This document shows positions 6,510 to 14,820 of a stretch of DNA of 40,502 bases, piece after piece. The stretch covers positions 1-40,502 of the forward strand of contig JAGGUZ010000027.1 in assembly GCA_021158225.1 (NCBI GenBank). The letters run 5' to 3'. The DNA is from a bacterium. GTDB taxonomy: Bacteria > Patescibacteriota > Gracilibacteria > UBA1369 > PNNO01. Position 1 is the stretch's first letter. Each line of letters starts with the position of its first letter. A program made the translations under genes and the position numbers. The notes below the pieces were generated by a model. It made no database searches. It saw nothing but the letters and a program-made list of their open reading frames with translations, and was not told the origin of the DNA.

Positions 6510-7028
6510 ATGGGAATAGATCATATAGAACCAGATGACACTGGCAAAGCGTTAAAGACCTCTTTTGAAGAGTTAGATAAAGAGTTAGATGTCTTGTCTA
6601 AATTAATTTTAGATAATAATGCTATCAAAAATTTGAATAGATTGACCGAAGAAACAAGGGAAGAATTTGTTATTGGATTAAATGATTTATTTGCTTGGTT
6701 GCGCGAAAAAGGAATAGTGACCGAAGATCAAATTCAAAATGATAGCGAATTTAAAGAAATTGTCGAAAGACTTGGTGGGGCACGTTTACTGCTTGAGAAA
6801 ATCCCGGATTTGTTGACTATCTTTATAAGGCAAACTACACTCGATGTTCTTGAACGCGAATATAGAGCCTCAAAGGTTAGACGACTTTTTACGACATTCA
6901 CTTTGCTTATTGGAATTCTTGGAATTGCTGCTTTTTCATATGGTGTTTATAGAGCGGTCTCTCACAAAGAAGTTTCTCCAGTTACAGTAAAGTGCCAAAA
7001 ATCCATGAATAAAGATTTATCAAAATGA
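6510..7028 (+). CDS. Unrecognised membrane-anchored protein
   Basis: 172 residues; I do not recognise the family. Residues 1-120 are mostly charged and predicted helical, with FEELDKELDVLSKLI, a central LNDLFAWLREKGIVTEDQI, and a conserved-looking IPDLLTIFIRQTTLDVLEREYR. One membrane helix lies at about 127-147 (FTLLIGILGIAAFSYGVYRA), followed by a short tail of about 25 residues with a single Cys. There is no signal peptide, so the helical domain is probably cytoplasmic. It is followed after 75 bases by the PP2C-like/propeller membrane protein on the same strand, so the two may work together. This is inferred from position only. Confidence 0.7.
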   Translation: MGIDHIEPDDTGKALKTSFEELDKELDVLSKLILDNNAIKNLNRLTEETREEFVIGLNDLFAWLREKGIVTEDQIQNDSEFKEIVERLGGARLLLEKIPDLLTIFIRQTTLDVLEREYRASKVRRLFTTFTLLIGILGIAAFSYGVYRAVSHKEVSPVTVKCQKSMNKDLSK

Positions 7029-7062
7029 TTGAACTTGAACTTAATTTCATTTTAGGTTAAAT

Positions 7063-7092
7063 TTGACAAGAGCGTTTAGATAGATGTCTAAT
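7063..7092 (+). promoter_or_regulatory. Candidate promoter for the PP2C-like gene
   Basis: TTGACA (7063-7068), 18-base spacer, TCTAAT (7087-7092). The start point would be near 7099, only about 5 bases before the ATG at 7104, which suggests a nearly leaderless transcript. Confidence 0.45.
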
Positions 7093-7103
7093 CTTTAGTC
7101 AAA

Positions 7104-9044
7104 ATGAAACTACGAAATCAATTTGAATTTCTCTTTATGGGAAAGGAAGAAGGAAGTTTTCTTGAGAATTATTCATATGACCTTGGGGAGGGGGAGGAGG
7201 AAGCAGGACAGCTTTTTGTTAATGTTGAAATCCAAAACAATCCTGCGGATGCCGAACTTATTGCAGAAACAATTTTTGATTCGGCGCGTAAAATTTTCTT
7301 TTCCGATTTGGAAAAAGATGTGTATTCAAGGTTTGAAGATGCACTTAAAGAAGTTAATACGGCGATTGATGCATTTAAAGCTGAAACAGTATCTCATTTT
7401 ATTGGGAATTTACATGTAATTATAGGTGTTGTTGCCGGAAATGAGCTTCATCTATCTCAAACCGGCGATGCGGAGGCATACCTTGTTAGAAAAAGATATT
7501 GCAGTATTATTTCAGAAGGGCTTTCGGATCATTCTTCCAAGAAAGAAGAAACTTTTTCCAATATAGCCAGCGGGACAATCGAACCGGGTGATTTTATTTT
7601 ATTCAGTACTACAAGACTTCTTAGATATATTTCAAAGAGTGATTTTATTCAAACTTTAAAATCTCAAGATTTGGTTGGATCATTGGGAGATCTTAAAGAT
7701 GCTGTTACTCCGGAAATTTTAAGTAAAATTGGTATTATCGGAATGACTTTTCATGAGGGGCTTAGTGAACTTACCGATAAAGAAAAAAGGGGAGTTACAG
7801 AATATCTTGAGGAAGAAAATCCACAAAGAGCTCGCCATGCAAAAATAAAGCCAAAAAAATTAGGAGCTATGCTAAGCGGACTTGGTGATAAAGCAGTATA
7901 TTATTTAAATAGAGGGTTAAGAGGGATGACATCTAAACAGCTTACCAAAGATAAAATTTTGGCAATGCTTATAATTGTGATCGTTTTACTTACCGCTGTT
8001 ATTTGGTATGTTAAAAATAATGGTGCGACTCAAAGGGAAATAGCAAAATTGGACGAAGTTTTAACACAGGTTCAGGATGAAGTAAATACTGCCAGTTTGC
8101 GAGGAATAAGCAACAAAGATGCAGCCTCAAGTATTCTTGATGATGCGCAAAAAAAAGCGGTTGATGTTCTTAATTCTGGATATCACAGAAATAAGGCAAA
8201 TGAACTTTTAGGTCTTATAGAGGAAGAAAAAACAAAACTTGATAACATTACTTATATTACCAAGCCAAAAGTTATTGCGGATCTTGCCACACAAAGAGAT
8301 AATATTAGCGCACTTGGATTGATTCCTTATAAAGACCATCTTTTTGCATTTGAATACAATGCACTTTACGAGATTTTACTTAATAAAGTTGAAAAACCTG
8401 TAACGATTGATGATAACGAAACTGTTGTAGCCGGAGCTTATGATGATGATAACGATTCACTCTTATTCGCGACAAAAAGTGGAAAGATTATTGATTACTC
8501 AAACGGACAATTCCAGTTTATGGATACTAGTGACGGGGCTTTTCACAGTGCTATATCAATAGATGTTTATAACGGAAAGATGTATTTGCTTGATTCGACA
8601 ACAAAACAGATTTGGAAGTATTCAAGGAACAGGGATTCGTACGGCTCTGCTGAAGGATATATTTCAGCAGAAGATCTTGCCGGACTTGGCGATGTTCAAG
8701 ATTTTGCAATCGATGGATATATTTATGTGCTTCAAAAAGATGGGCAGATTGTTAAGTTTGATAGAGGTGCAAAAACGGATTTTACTATACAAAAAGCACC
8801 TTTGGATGAACTTTCCGCTCCTACAAAAATCTATACGGAACTTGATTTAAATAAGATATTTGTTCTTGAGTCTTCAAAAAATAGAGTTGTTGTTTTCGAT
8901 AAAGATCTTAAAGGCGGAGGAGCTATTTATAGCGGACAATATGTGTTTGATGATTTGAGTGATATCAAAGATATATTCTTTGATAAAGACTCAAACAGAT
9001 TATATTTGCTTGGTTCTCAAAAGCTTTACGAAGTGGAAACATAA
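7104..9044 (+). CDS. Degenerate PP2C-like / membrane / beta-propeller protein
   Basis: 646 residues in three parts. Residues 1-230 look like a PP2C (PPM) phosphatase fold: LHLSQTGDAEAYLVRK (115-130) matches the family's GDSRAYL strand and IEPGDFILFSTTRLLRYI (159-176) matches lePGDvlLLcTDGL. The metal-binding Asp-Gly of TDGL is Thr-Arg here, and the N-terminal RxxNED and DGMGG motifs are not seen, so it is probably not an active phosphatase. One membrane helix at about 285-303 is followed by a helical stretch (about 310-385, with KLDEVLTQVQDEVNTA), then a C-terminal region (~390-646) of repeated beta-sheets (GKIIDYSNGQF, YNGKMYLLDSTTKQIWKYS, GYIYVLQKDGQIVKFDRG) like an NHL-type propeller. Likely topology: PP2C domain inside, propeller outside. 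It ends 6 bases from the convergent glycosyltransferase gene. Confidence 0.7.
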   Translation: MKLRNQFEFLFMGKEEGSFLENYSYDLGEGEEEAGQLFVNVEIQNNPADAELIAETIFDSARKIFFSDLEKDVYSRFEDALKEVNTAIDAFKAETVSHFIGNLHVIIGVVAGNELHLSQTGDAEAYLVRKRYCSIISEGLSDHSSKKEETFSNIASGTIEPGDFILFSTTRLLRYISKSDFIQTLKSQDLVGSLGDLKDAVTPEILSKIGIIGMTFHEGLSELTDKEKRGVTEYLEEENPQRARHAKIKPKKLGAMLSGLGDKAVYYLNRGLRGMTSKQLTKDKILAMLIIVIVLLTAVIWYVKNNGATQREIAKLDEVLTQVQDEVNTASLRGISNKDAASSILDDAQKKAVDVLNSGYHRNKANELLGLIEEEKTKLDNITYITKPKVIADLATQRDNISALGLIPYKDHLFAFEYNALYEILLNKVEKPVTIDDNETVVAGAYDDDNDSLLFATKSGKIIDYSNGQFQFMDTSDGAFHSAISIDVYNGKMYLLDSTTKQIWKYSRNRDSYGSAEGYISAEDLAGLGDVQDFAIDGYIYVLQKDGQIVKFDRGAKTDFTIQKAPLDELSAPTKIYTELDLNKIFVLESSKNRVVVFDKDLKGGGAIYSGQYVFDDLSDIKDIFFDKDSNRLYLLGSQKLYEVET

Positions 9045-9050
9045 AATTTA

Positions 9051-10172
9051 TTAGACGATTGAGTTTATAAATTCAGCTATTTTTATTGCCGCACGCGGTT
9101 TGCTTTCTTCTTTAAGAGCGCTGGAATATTTTTGGTTTTCTTTACGAAAATTAGATATTAAAGAGGGGAGTTCGTCTATTCCTTTGTTTCCTTTTTTTAA
9201 GACTACTCCAAGATTGTGTTTTTCTATTAAAATCGCATTACCTTCTTCTTGTCCGGGGATGATTTGAGTGATTATCATTGGTTTTTTAGCGGCAATACAT
9301 TCCATTATCGTGGCTCCTCCAGCTTTTGTGATAATTAAATCGCTTGTTTTCATTAGTTCCGGAATATTATTAACCCATTCCAAAAATGCCACATTTTTTT
9401 GAGTTTTAAGATGTTCTATTTTAGGCAATAAAGATTTGTTTCTTCCCATAACACCTATTACATTGTAATCTCTCTTATTATTTATAACTTTTTCGAATAT
9501 TTTCATATTTCTTTTGTCATTACCCATTGTTGCAAAAAGTAGAACGGTATAGAGACGCGGATTAAGATTTAAATTTTTCAGTACTTGTTTTTTATCAACT
9601 TCTTTTATGAAATCAAGGCTTACCGGGAATCCGAGAATTTTAATTTGGTTTCTCGGCACGCCTTCTTGTATTAGAACTTCTGCAGTATCTTCGTTTGGGA
9701 CAACGCGATAATCGCAGTCCGCAATAAGCCAAGCTTTATGAATGGAAATTGAATCTGTAATAATGTTTACGAATTTTGATCCGGGGTGTTTCTTCTTCCA
9801 TACTTGAGCAATTGCATAGTCCCATATTGGAAATGTGGAAATTATAATATCGGGCTCTGTTTCTTTAAGTAATTTTTTCATTGCCGATTGGAGCGAAATA
9901 TAATTAATCGCATTTAAAAATTTAATTGACCATCTTTTGTCGGAAAGCTCAAAAAAAGCTCGATAGAAAGATGGAATAAATTTAACAGAACTATCATACA
10001 TTTTTTGTGTGGTTTTGCTAAAACTCTTGGATAACAATTGAAAGAAATCAACCATTACAACATTCATTTTGTCGCCGTAAAGTAATTCTAAGGCTTCTTT
10101 TGTTGCGGAGCTTGCGCTAAAATGCCCTTTTCCCATTTTGGCGTACAAAATCAAAATATTTTTCTTTTTCAT
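9051..10172 (-). CDS. UgtP/MGDG-synthase-like glycosyltransferase
   Basis: 373 residues from ATG 10172 (a TTG one codon earlier is unlikely). GT28/GT-B family, closest in pattern to diacylglycerol glucosyltransferases (UgtP) and plant MGDG synthases. It has the N-terminal glycine loop KMGKGHFSAS (about 12-21) and the partner-domain sugar-nucleotide site TKAGGATIMECIAAKKPMI. The linker has the typical PNEDTAEVLI..GVP..QIKILGFPV pattern. The expected reaction is transfer of glucose or galactose from the UDP-sugar to diacylglycerol, giving membrane glycolipids; MurG is the related alternative but lacks this N-terminal pattern. UDP-sugars could come from GalU and GalE encoded in this window. It is the last gene of the pta-ackA-AMP phosphorylase-R15P isomerase run, 19 bases after its neighbour. 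Confidence 0.85.
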   Translation of the reverse strand: MKKKNILILYAKMGKGHFSASSATKEALELLYGDKMNVVMVDFFQLLSKSFSKTTQKMYDSSVKFIPSFYRAFFELSDKRWSIKFLNAINYISLQSAMKKLLKETEPDIIISTFPIWDYAIAQVWKKKHPGSKFVNIITDSISIHKAWLIADCDYRVVPNEDTAEVLIQEGVPRNQIKILGFPVSLDFIKEVDKKQVLKNLNLNPRLYTVLLFATMGNDKRNMKIFEKVINNKRDYNVIGVMGRNKSLLPKIEHLKTQKNVAFLEWVNNIPELMKTSDLIITKAGGATIMECIAAKKPMIITQIIPGQEEGNAILIEKHNLGVVLKKGNKGIDELPSLISNFRKENQKYSSALKEESKPRAAIKIAEFINSIV

Positions 10173-10191
10173 CAAAGTAATAAGTTAGGTT

Positions 10192-11052
10192 CTATTTAAA
10201 CATCCATTTATAGGCATCTTTTACAGCGTGTATAAGTGATTCCGGTTTGTATATACCAAGCTCTGTTATTACTCCTGTAAAGACATCCGGAGCTGTTATT
10301 TCAAATGCTGGATTATAAATTTTTACTCCTTTCGGTGGATTTTCCCATACTTCATTTGGATCTCTTTGTTCGATTTCTTCATCGAACCCATAAAGAGTAT
10401 TCGGATCGAATTTCCACGAGTTTGTACATGAATAAGCTGGGATGCTGGATTCACGTGCCGTTTGTGCGAGCATCTCTGTTCCTATTTTATTAATCAGTTT
10501 TCCTTCGGAAGTAATTGCATCGCAACCAAAAAGAAATAAATCGGTTTTTCGAAGCATAGATCTTCCCGCACTATCAACAAAGTGGGTAACCGGAATCCCT
10601 TCTTTTGCAAGGTTTGTAGCTGTTTTACGACCTTGAAATTTTGGCCTTGTTTCCGTGTTGTATACCTCGAATTTTTTCCCTTGCTTCCATGCTTTCACTA
10701 TAATAGCTTCTACGGTTGAAGAATGACAATGGGTAAATATTTTCATTCCGTCGTGAATTTTTTTTGCTCCGTATTCGGCAATTTTCTCCTTGGATTTTTT
10801 AAAATGATTAGTTACAAACAAATCTGCATTCGGATTTTCTTTGTAATTTTGTAAGCAGTAAGAGAGTGAATTGCGAAGAGCCGGTTCGGTCGGTCTTGTA
10901 TTCTCCAATTCTTTTACGCTTTTTTTCATTTCTGCGTATTTGCTTGTTTTTTGAAGCTTTAATGTAAAAGCTTGTGTCGCAGCAATTGCAATAGCTTCCG
11001 CTCCTTGAATTTCAAGTGCCTTGATTTTTTTTATAATCTCTTTGTAGTCCAT
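10192..11052 (-). CDS. Ribose-1,5-bisphosphate isomerase
   Basis: 286 residues, eIF2B-alpha/beta/delta-like superfamily. Motifs fit archaeal-type ribose-1,5-bisphosphate isomerase: THCHS with Cys109, ETRPKFQGR (134-142), FGCDAI with Asp178, NKIGT and YNPAFE. Cys109 and Asp178 match the catalytic pair known in the Thermococcus enzyme. It converts ribose-1,5-bisphosphate, made by AMP phosphorylase, into ribulose-1,5-bisphosphate, the RuBisCO substrate. The AMP phosphorylase gene sits 17 bases upstream, which makes this call much stronger than methylthioribose-1-phosphate isomerase or an eIF2B-like protein of unknown role. No RuBisCO gene is in this window. Confidence 0.92.
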   Translation of the reverse strand: MDYKEIIKKIKALEIQGAEAIAIAATQAFTLKLQKTSKYAEMKKSVKELENTRPTEPALRNSLSYCLQNYKENPNADLFVTNHFKKSKEKIAEYGAKKIHDGMKIFTHCHSSTVEAIIVKAWKQGKKFEVYNTETRPKFQGRKTATNLAKEGIPVTHFVDSAGRSMLRKTDLFLFGCDAITSEGKLINKIGTEMLAQTARESSIPAYSCTNSWKFDPNTLYGFDEEIEQRDPNEVWENPPKGVKIYNPAFEITAPDVFTGVITELGIYKPESLIHAVKDAYKWMFK

Positions 11053-11069
11053 GGATGAATTTAAGTTAA

Positions 11070-12551
11070 CTATTTAATTGTATAAGCTTTCTTGTATTCA
11101 AGGTTTCTTACATATCCAATGCGAGTTTTGTTCTCTGCATAAACGGTAAACAAGGCTTCTCCTTTTCTCACTTTTTCTCCGAGTTTCTTGTTTATATAAA
11201 CTCCGGCACCGGGATCTTTTGGAGCTCCTGCGCTTCTTGCTATTGTGGCTATCAGTTTGTTTTTAATCATTGTTACTTTCCCGGATCTTCCGGATCTTAC
11301 AACAAACTTATATTCACCGACTTTTGGCATCCTTCTTTTACCTTGGGCTTTAATTATTTTTTGAAACTGTTCCCAAGCTTTCCCGGATTCTAAAGTTTTG
11401 ATAGCTGTTTTTCTTGCTTGATACTTAAAACTGTATTTTTTTGTTAAATAAAGCAGTTCTGTTACAAGTTTGATAGCTTTATCTCTAAGATCTTTTGGTG
11501 CGTCGGGTTCGTTTTTTAATACCTTAATAACATCTATAGCCTCCAATACAGGGCCTATGCCGTTTCCTACAGGTTGATCCGCGCTTGTGATTATTACTTT
11601 CATTCTCATTCCAAGCATTTTCCCTATTGTGAAGAATCGTTTTTTTAGTTTTGCAGCATCTTTTTTATCTTTTACTTTTCCTTGCGGTCCTATTGGAATA
11701 TCTATAAGTACGTGATTTGAAGATACTGAGAATTTTTTAGCCATAATAGATGCCAAGAGCATACCTTGAGGATCCAGTTTTAATGGGTATCTTACTCTTA
11801 TTAACTTGTCATCTGCGGCTGCAAGATCAACGCCACCTCCCCATGTAATAAATCCACCGACTTTCATTGCTATTTTCTTCAATTTTGAGGCTTCATTTGT
11901 TACATTAGCAAGAACTTCCATTGTATCGGCTGTCCCGGATGGGCTTGTAATAGCTCTTGATGAAGTTTTTGGCATTCTATACCCAAGTGCTGTAATTATA
12001 GGAACCACAATCATTGTTGTTCTGTTCCCGGGTACTCCTCCGATACAGTGTTTATCCATAACTATCTTATCTTTGAATTTTAATTGACCTCCATGTTTAA
12101 CGATTGATTTGGTTAGATTAACCGTTTCACGGTCAGAAAGTTTTCTTGCAAAACATCCGGCTACGAAATATGTCATTTCTATATCAGAAAGATCATCATT
12201 TACAATGTCTTCAACAATTTCATCAATTTCTTTGGCTGTTAAAGGTTTTCCTTCCAGTTTTGCTTTTATGTATTTGTCGGTTTTTGGTTTCTGAGCAGGT
12301 TTAACTCTAATTTTATCTTTTGTTGTGATTTTAAGTTTATCCCAAGTTTCTGCGAATAAACCGATTTCGTTATCTTTAAGTTCGTTTTTTTCCGTGATAT
12401 CAACGATTGCTGTTATTTCTTTACTTTTAACTGTAAGTATAATGCGTTCTGCGGTTCTTACATCAAGTTCCTTGGCATTATTTTCGTTTAAAATTGCGAT
12501 GTAACGATTACCAACTCTAATTGGGATTTTCTTTGGTTTAAATGTCATCAT
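11070..12551 (-). CDS. AMP phosphorylase
   Basis: 493 residues, thymidine/pyrimidine phosphorylase superfamily. It carries the ~85-residue N-terminal extension (PIRVGNRYIAILNENNA) that marks archaeal-type AMP phosphorylase and is absent from ordinary DeoA. The catalytic and phosphate-binding segments are KHCIGGVPGNRTTM (167-180) and KTSSRAITSPSGTADTME (195-212); the C-terminal domain has GAPKDPGAGVYINKKLGEKV. The reaction is AMP (or CMP/UMP) plus phosphate to base plus ribose-1,5-bisphosphate. It is paired with R15P isomerase downstream and sits 22 bases after ackA. Many CPR genomes carry this nucleotide-salvage pathway. Two adjacent ATGs (12551 and 12548) are both possible starts. Confidence 0.95.
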   Translation of the reverse strand: MMTFKPKKIPIRVGNRYIAILNENNAKELDVRTAERIILTVKSKEITAIVDITEKNELKDNEIGLFAETWDKLKITTKDKIRVKPAQKPKTDKYIKAKLEGKPLTAKEIDEIVEDIVNDDLSDIEMTYFVAGCFARKLSDRETVNLTKSIVKHGGQLKFKDKIVMDKHCIGGVPGNRTTMIVVPIITALGYRMPKTSSRAITSPSGTADTMEVLANVTNEASKLKKIAMKVGGFITWGGGVDLAAADDKLIRVRYPLKLDPQGMLLASIMAKKFSVSSNHVLIDIPIGPQGKVKDKKDAAKLKKRFFTIGKMLGMRMKVIITSADQPVGNGIGPVLEAIDVIKVLKNEPDAPKDLRDKAIKLVTELLYLTKKYSFKYQARKTAIKTLESGKAWEQFQKIIKAQGKRRMPKVGEYKFVVRSGRSGKVTMIKNKLIATIARSAGAPKDPGAGVYINKKLGEKVRKGEALFTVYAENKTRIGYVRNLEYKKAYTIK

Positions 12552-12573
12552 GGTTTGCTTTTGTTATAATGAA

Positions 12574-13749
12574 TTATTTTAAAAATGAGACAATTTCTCG
12601 TGCCATTTGTTTTCCTTCGTTGGCTTTAATTACGAATACTTTAACTTTACTGTCGGGGCTGTGTATTTGGGTTGCGTTTATGCGATTTTTTTTGCTGTTA
12701 AGTTTAACTCCAAGATAACTTAAATATGAACAAATATCTCTTCTTAAGTACCACGCATTTTCACCTATACCGGCTGTAAATGTAATTGCATCAAGTCCGT
12801 TTAAAGATGTGGCATAAGCTCCGATTTTCATGGCTACTTCATATGCAAGTTTCTCTAGAGTGTAAAGCGCGTTTTTATGCCCTTTTTGGGCTTTTGCCCA
12901 TATATCTCTTACGTCCGAGCTAAAATTACTAATAGCAAGTATTCCCGATTTCTTGTTCAAAAAACCATTCATTTTATTTGAATCGACTTTTAATTTTTCC
13001 ATCATATAAAGCGGGATTGCCGGGTCGATTGACCCACTTCGTGTTCCCATTGGGATACCATCAAGAGGAGTGAATCCCATACTGGTATCTATACATTTAT
13101 TATTATCAATAGCACTAAGACTTGATCCGTTTCCTAAATGACATGTAATAAGTTTACCTTTGTTTTTTCCTATTAAATTATAAGTTTGATGCGCAACATA
13201 TTTATGATTTGTTCCATGAAATCCATATTTTCTTACATGATAGTCTTTGTACCAAGAGTTCGGCAAAGCATACATGTAAGCTTTTTGAGGTATGGTTTGA
13301 TGAAACGCCGTATCAAAGATGGCAATATGAGGTGCGTGTGTTATTATCTTCATCGTCGCATATATTCCTTGGAGATTTGCCGGATTATGAAGAGGGGCAA
13401 GTTCAGCAATAGCTTCTATATTTCTTATAACCGGAACGGTTAGTTTTGTAGCTTTTACATATTTTTCTCCTCCGTGTACAACTCTATGTCCAACGGCATC
13501 AATTTTGTTTAAACTGTTTATTACTCCAAATTCAAAAAGAATGCTGATTGCTTCTTTAAGAGCTCTTTCGTGCGTGGGGATGCGTTTTTTGTATTCTATC
13601 TTTTTCTTGCCGGCCGATGCTCTAAAAAAACACGACGCGCGTCCGATTCCATCAACAATTCCTTCATAAATTGTTTCAAACTCATTCCCGGCCTTTATAA
13701 GCTGGAATTTAAGAGATGAGGAGCCGGCATTTACGATGAAAATATTCAC
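12574..13749 (-). CDS. ackA: Acetate kinase
   Basis: 391 residues, the usual AckA length. Family motifs: NAGSSSLKFQL at 7-17, VGHRVVHGG with Arg89, IFDTAFHQTIP, the adenosine/phosphate segment HLGNGSS, MGFTPLDGIPMGTRSG, and TFTAGIGENA near the C-terminus. It transfers phosphate from acetyl phosphate to ADP, giving acetate and ATP, the energy-yielding end of fermentation. It overlaps pta by 4 bases (ATGA), so the two are translationally coupled. Confidence 0.97.
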   Translation of the reverse strand: MNIFIVNAGSSSLKFQLIKAGNEFETIYEGIVDGIGRASCFFRASAGKKKIEYKKRIPTHERALKEAISILFEFGVINSLNKIDAVGHRVVHGGEKYVKATKLTVPVIRNIEAIAELAPLHNPANLQGIYATMKIITHAPHIAIFDTAFHQTIPQKAYMYALPNSWYKDYHVRKYGFHGTNHKYVAHQTYNLIGKNKGKLITCHLGNGSSLSAIDNNKCIDTSMGFTPLDGIPMGTRSGSIDPAIPLYMMEKLKVDSNKMNGFLNKKSGILAISNFSSDVRDIWAKAQKGHKNALYTLEKLAYEVAMKIGAYATSLNGLDAITFTAGIGENAWYLRRDICSYLSYLGVKLNSKKNRINATQIHSPDSKVKVFVIKANEGKQMAREIVSFLK

Positions 13750-14762
13750 TTTGAATTTTTTAAGTGTTTACATTTAACAGGAGTTACTTGCGCTTCAACG
13801 GATGTGAATGCGATTAAATTAACAATATCTTTGTAATTGCATCCGCGAGATAAATCGTTAACAGGTTTTTTAAGACCTTGAAGCATTGGTCCGATGGCTT
13901 TTGCTCCGGCTAGACGCTCTACAAGTTTATAAGCAATGTTTCCGGCTCCAAGATTTGGAAATATTAATATATTTGCATCTCCTTTTAATGCGGATGTTGG
14001 AAATTTTCTTCTTGATACCTCAGGAACAAGTGCTGTGTCCACTTGCATTTCACCATCGATTATTAAGTCCGGACGTCTTGATTTAACGATTGCGGTTGCT
14101 TCTTTAACCTTTTCAGCATCCGGATGATGAGCCGATCCTGCTGTTGAAAAAGAGAGCATCGCGACTTTTGGTTCCAAGCAAAACTTACGAGCCGTTTCGG
14201 CGGTATCTATTGCAATATCTGCGAGAGTATGAGAATCGGGGTCAATTATAACAGCGGTATCTGCGAAAAGAAGAAGTCTATTATCCAAAATAAGGAAAAA
14301 AACACCTGAAACTTTATGGAATTTTTCTTTTGTTTTAATTATTTGCAGTGCCGGTCTTATTGTATCCGCAGTCGGGTAAGTTGTTCCGGATACCATCCCG
14401 TCAACTTCATCCAAATACACCATCATGGTTCCGAAATAATTAATGTCTTCGACAATTTTAAGTGCTTGTTCTTCGGTTACTCCTTTATGCTTTCTAAGTC
14501 TATAAAATTCTTCCGCATATTTTTCTTTTTTCTTTGATTTTGGATTAACGATTTCAAGTTTTTCGAACGGAACTCTGATATTTAAATCTTTGGCAATTTT
14601 TCTAAGTTTATCCGGATCTCCAACAAGAACAGGAATCGCTGTTTTTTCTTTTATAACAGTGGCTGCGGCTTTTAAAATTCGGGGCTCAAAACCTTCAGGT
14701 AAAACAATTCTGTGAAGATTTTTTTGAGCTAGTGATTTTACCTGTTTTATAAATTTCTTCAT
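13746..14762 (-). CDS. pta: Phosphate acetyltransferase
   Basis: 338 residues, the short single-domain form (PTA_PTB catalytic domain only; no N-terminal DRTGG regulatory part as in E. coli). Motifs include RIVLPEGFEPR near the start, VSGTTYPTADTIRPALQ, SFSTAGSA and the C-terminal IGPMLQGLKKPVNDLSRG. It makes acetyl phosphate and CoA from acetyl-CoA and phosphate, feeding acetate kinase. It is the first gene of a five-gene minus-strand run ending at the glycosyltransferase. An extended -10 promoter lies about 30 bases upstream of the ATG at 14762. Confidence 0.96.
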   Translation of the reverse strand: MKKFIKQVKSLAQKNLHRIVLPEGFEPRILKAAATVIKEKTAIPVLVGDPDKLRKIAKDLNIRVPFEKLEIVNPKSKKKEKYAEEFYRLRKHKGVTEEQALKIVEDINYFGTMMVYLDEVDGMVSGTTYPTADTIRPALQIIKTKEKFHKVSGVFFLILDNRLLLFADTAVIIDPDSHTLADIAIDTAETARKFCLEPKVAMLSFSTAGSAHHPDAEKVKEATAIVKSRRPDLIIDGEMQVDTALVPEVSRRKFPTSALKGDANILIFPNLGAGNIAYKLVERLAGAKAIGPMLQGLKKPVNDLSRGCNYKDIVNLIAFTSVEAQVTPVKCKHLKNSK

Positions 14763-14791
14763 TTTGTTTTTTATCTAAAAATCTATTTATA

Positions 14792-14800
14792 ATTATATCA
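14792..14800 (-). promoter_or_regulatory. Extended -10 promoter of the pta operon
   Basis: Minus strand TGATATAAT: a perfect -10 with the TGn extension. The start point would be near 14785, leaving a leader of about 23 bases. No good -35 is visible. Confidence 0.5.
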
Positions 14801-14820
14801 TAAAAAAGCGCTTTGTAATA

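Noticed and set aside
10173-10175. TTG start for the glycosyltransferase
   Set aside because: It is adjacent to an ATG (10172) that gives the usual MKKKNILIL start.
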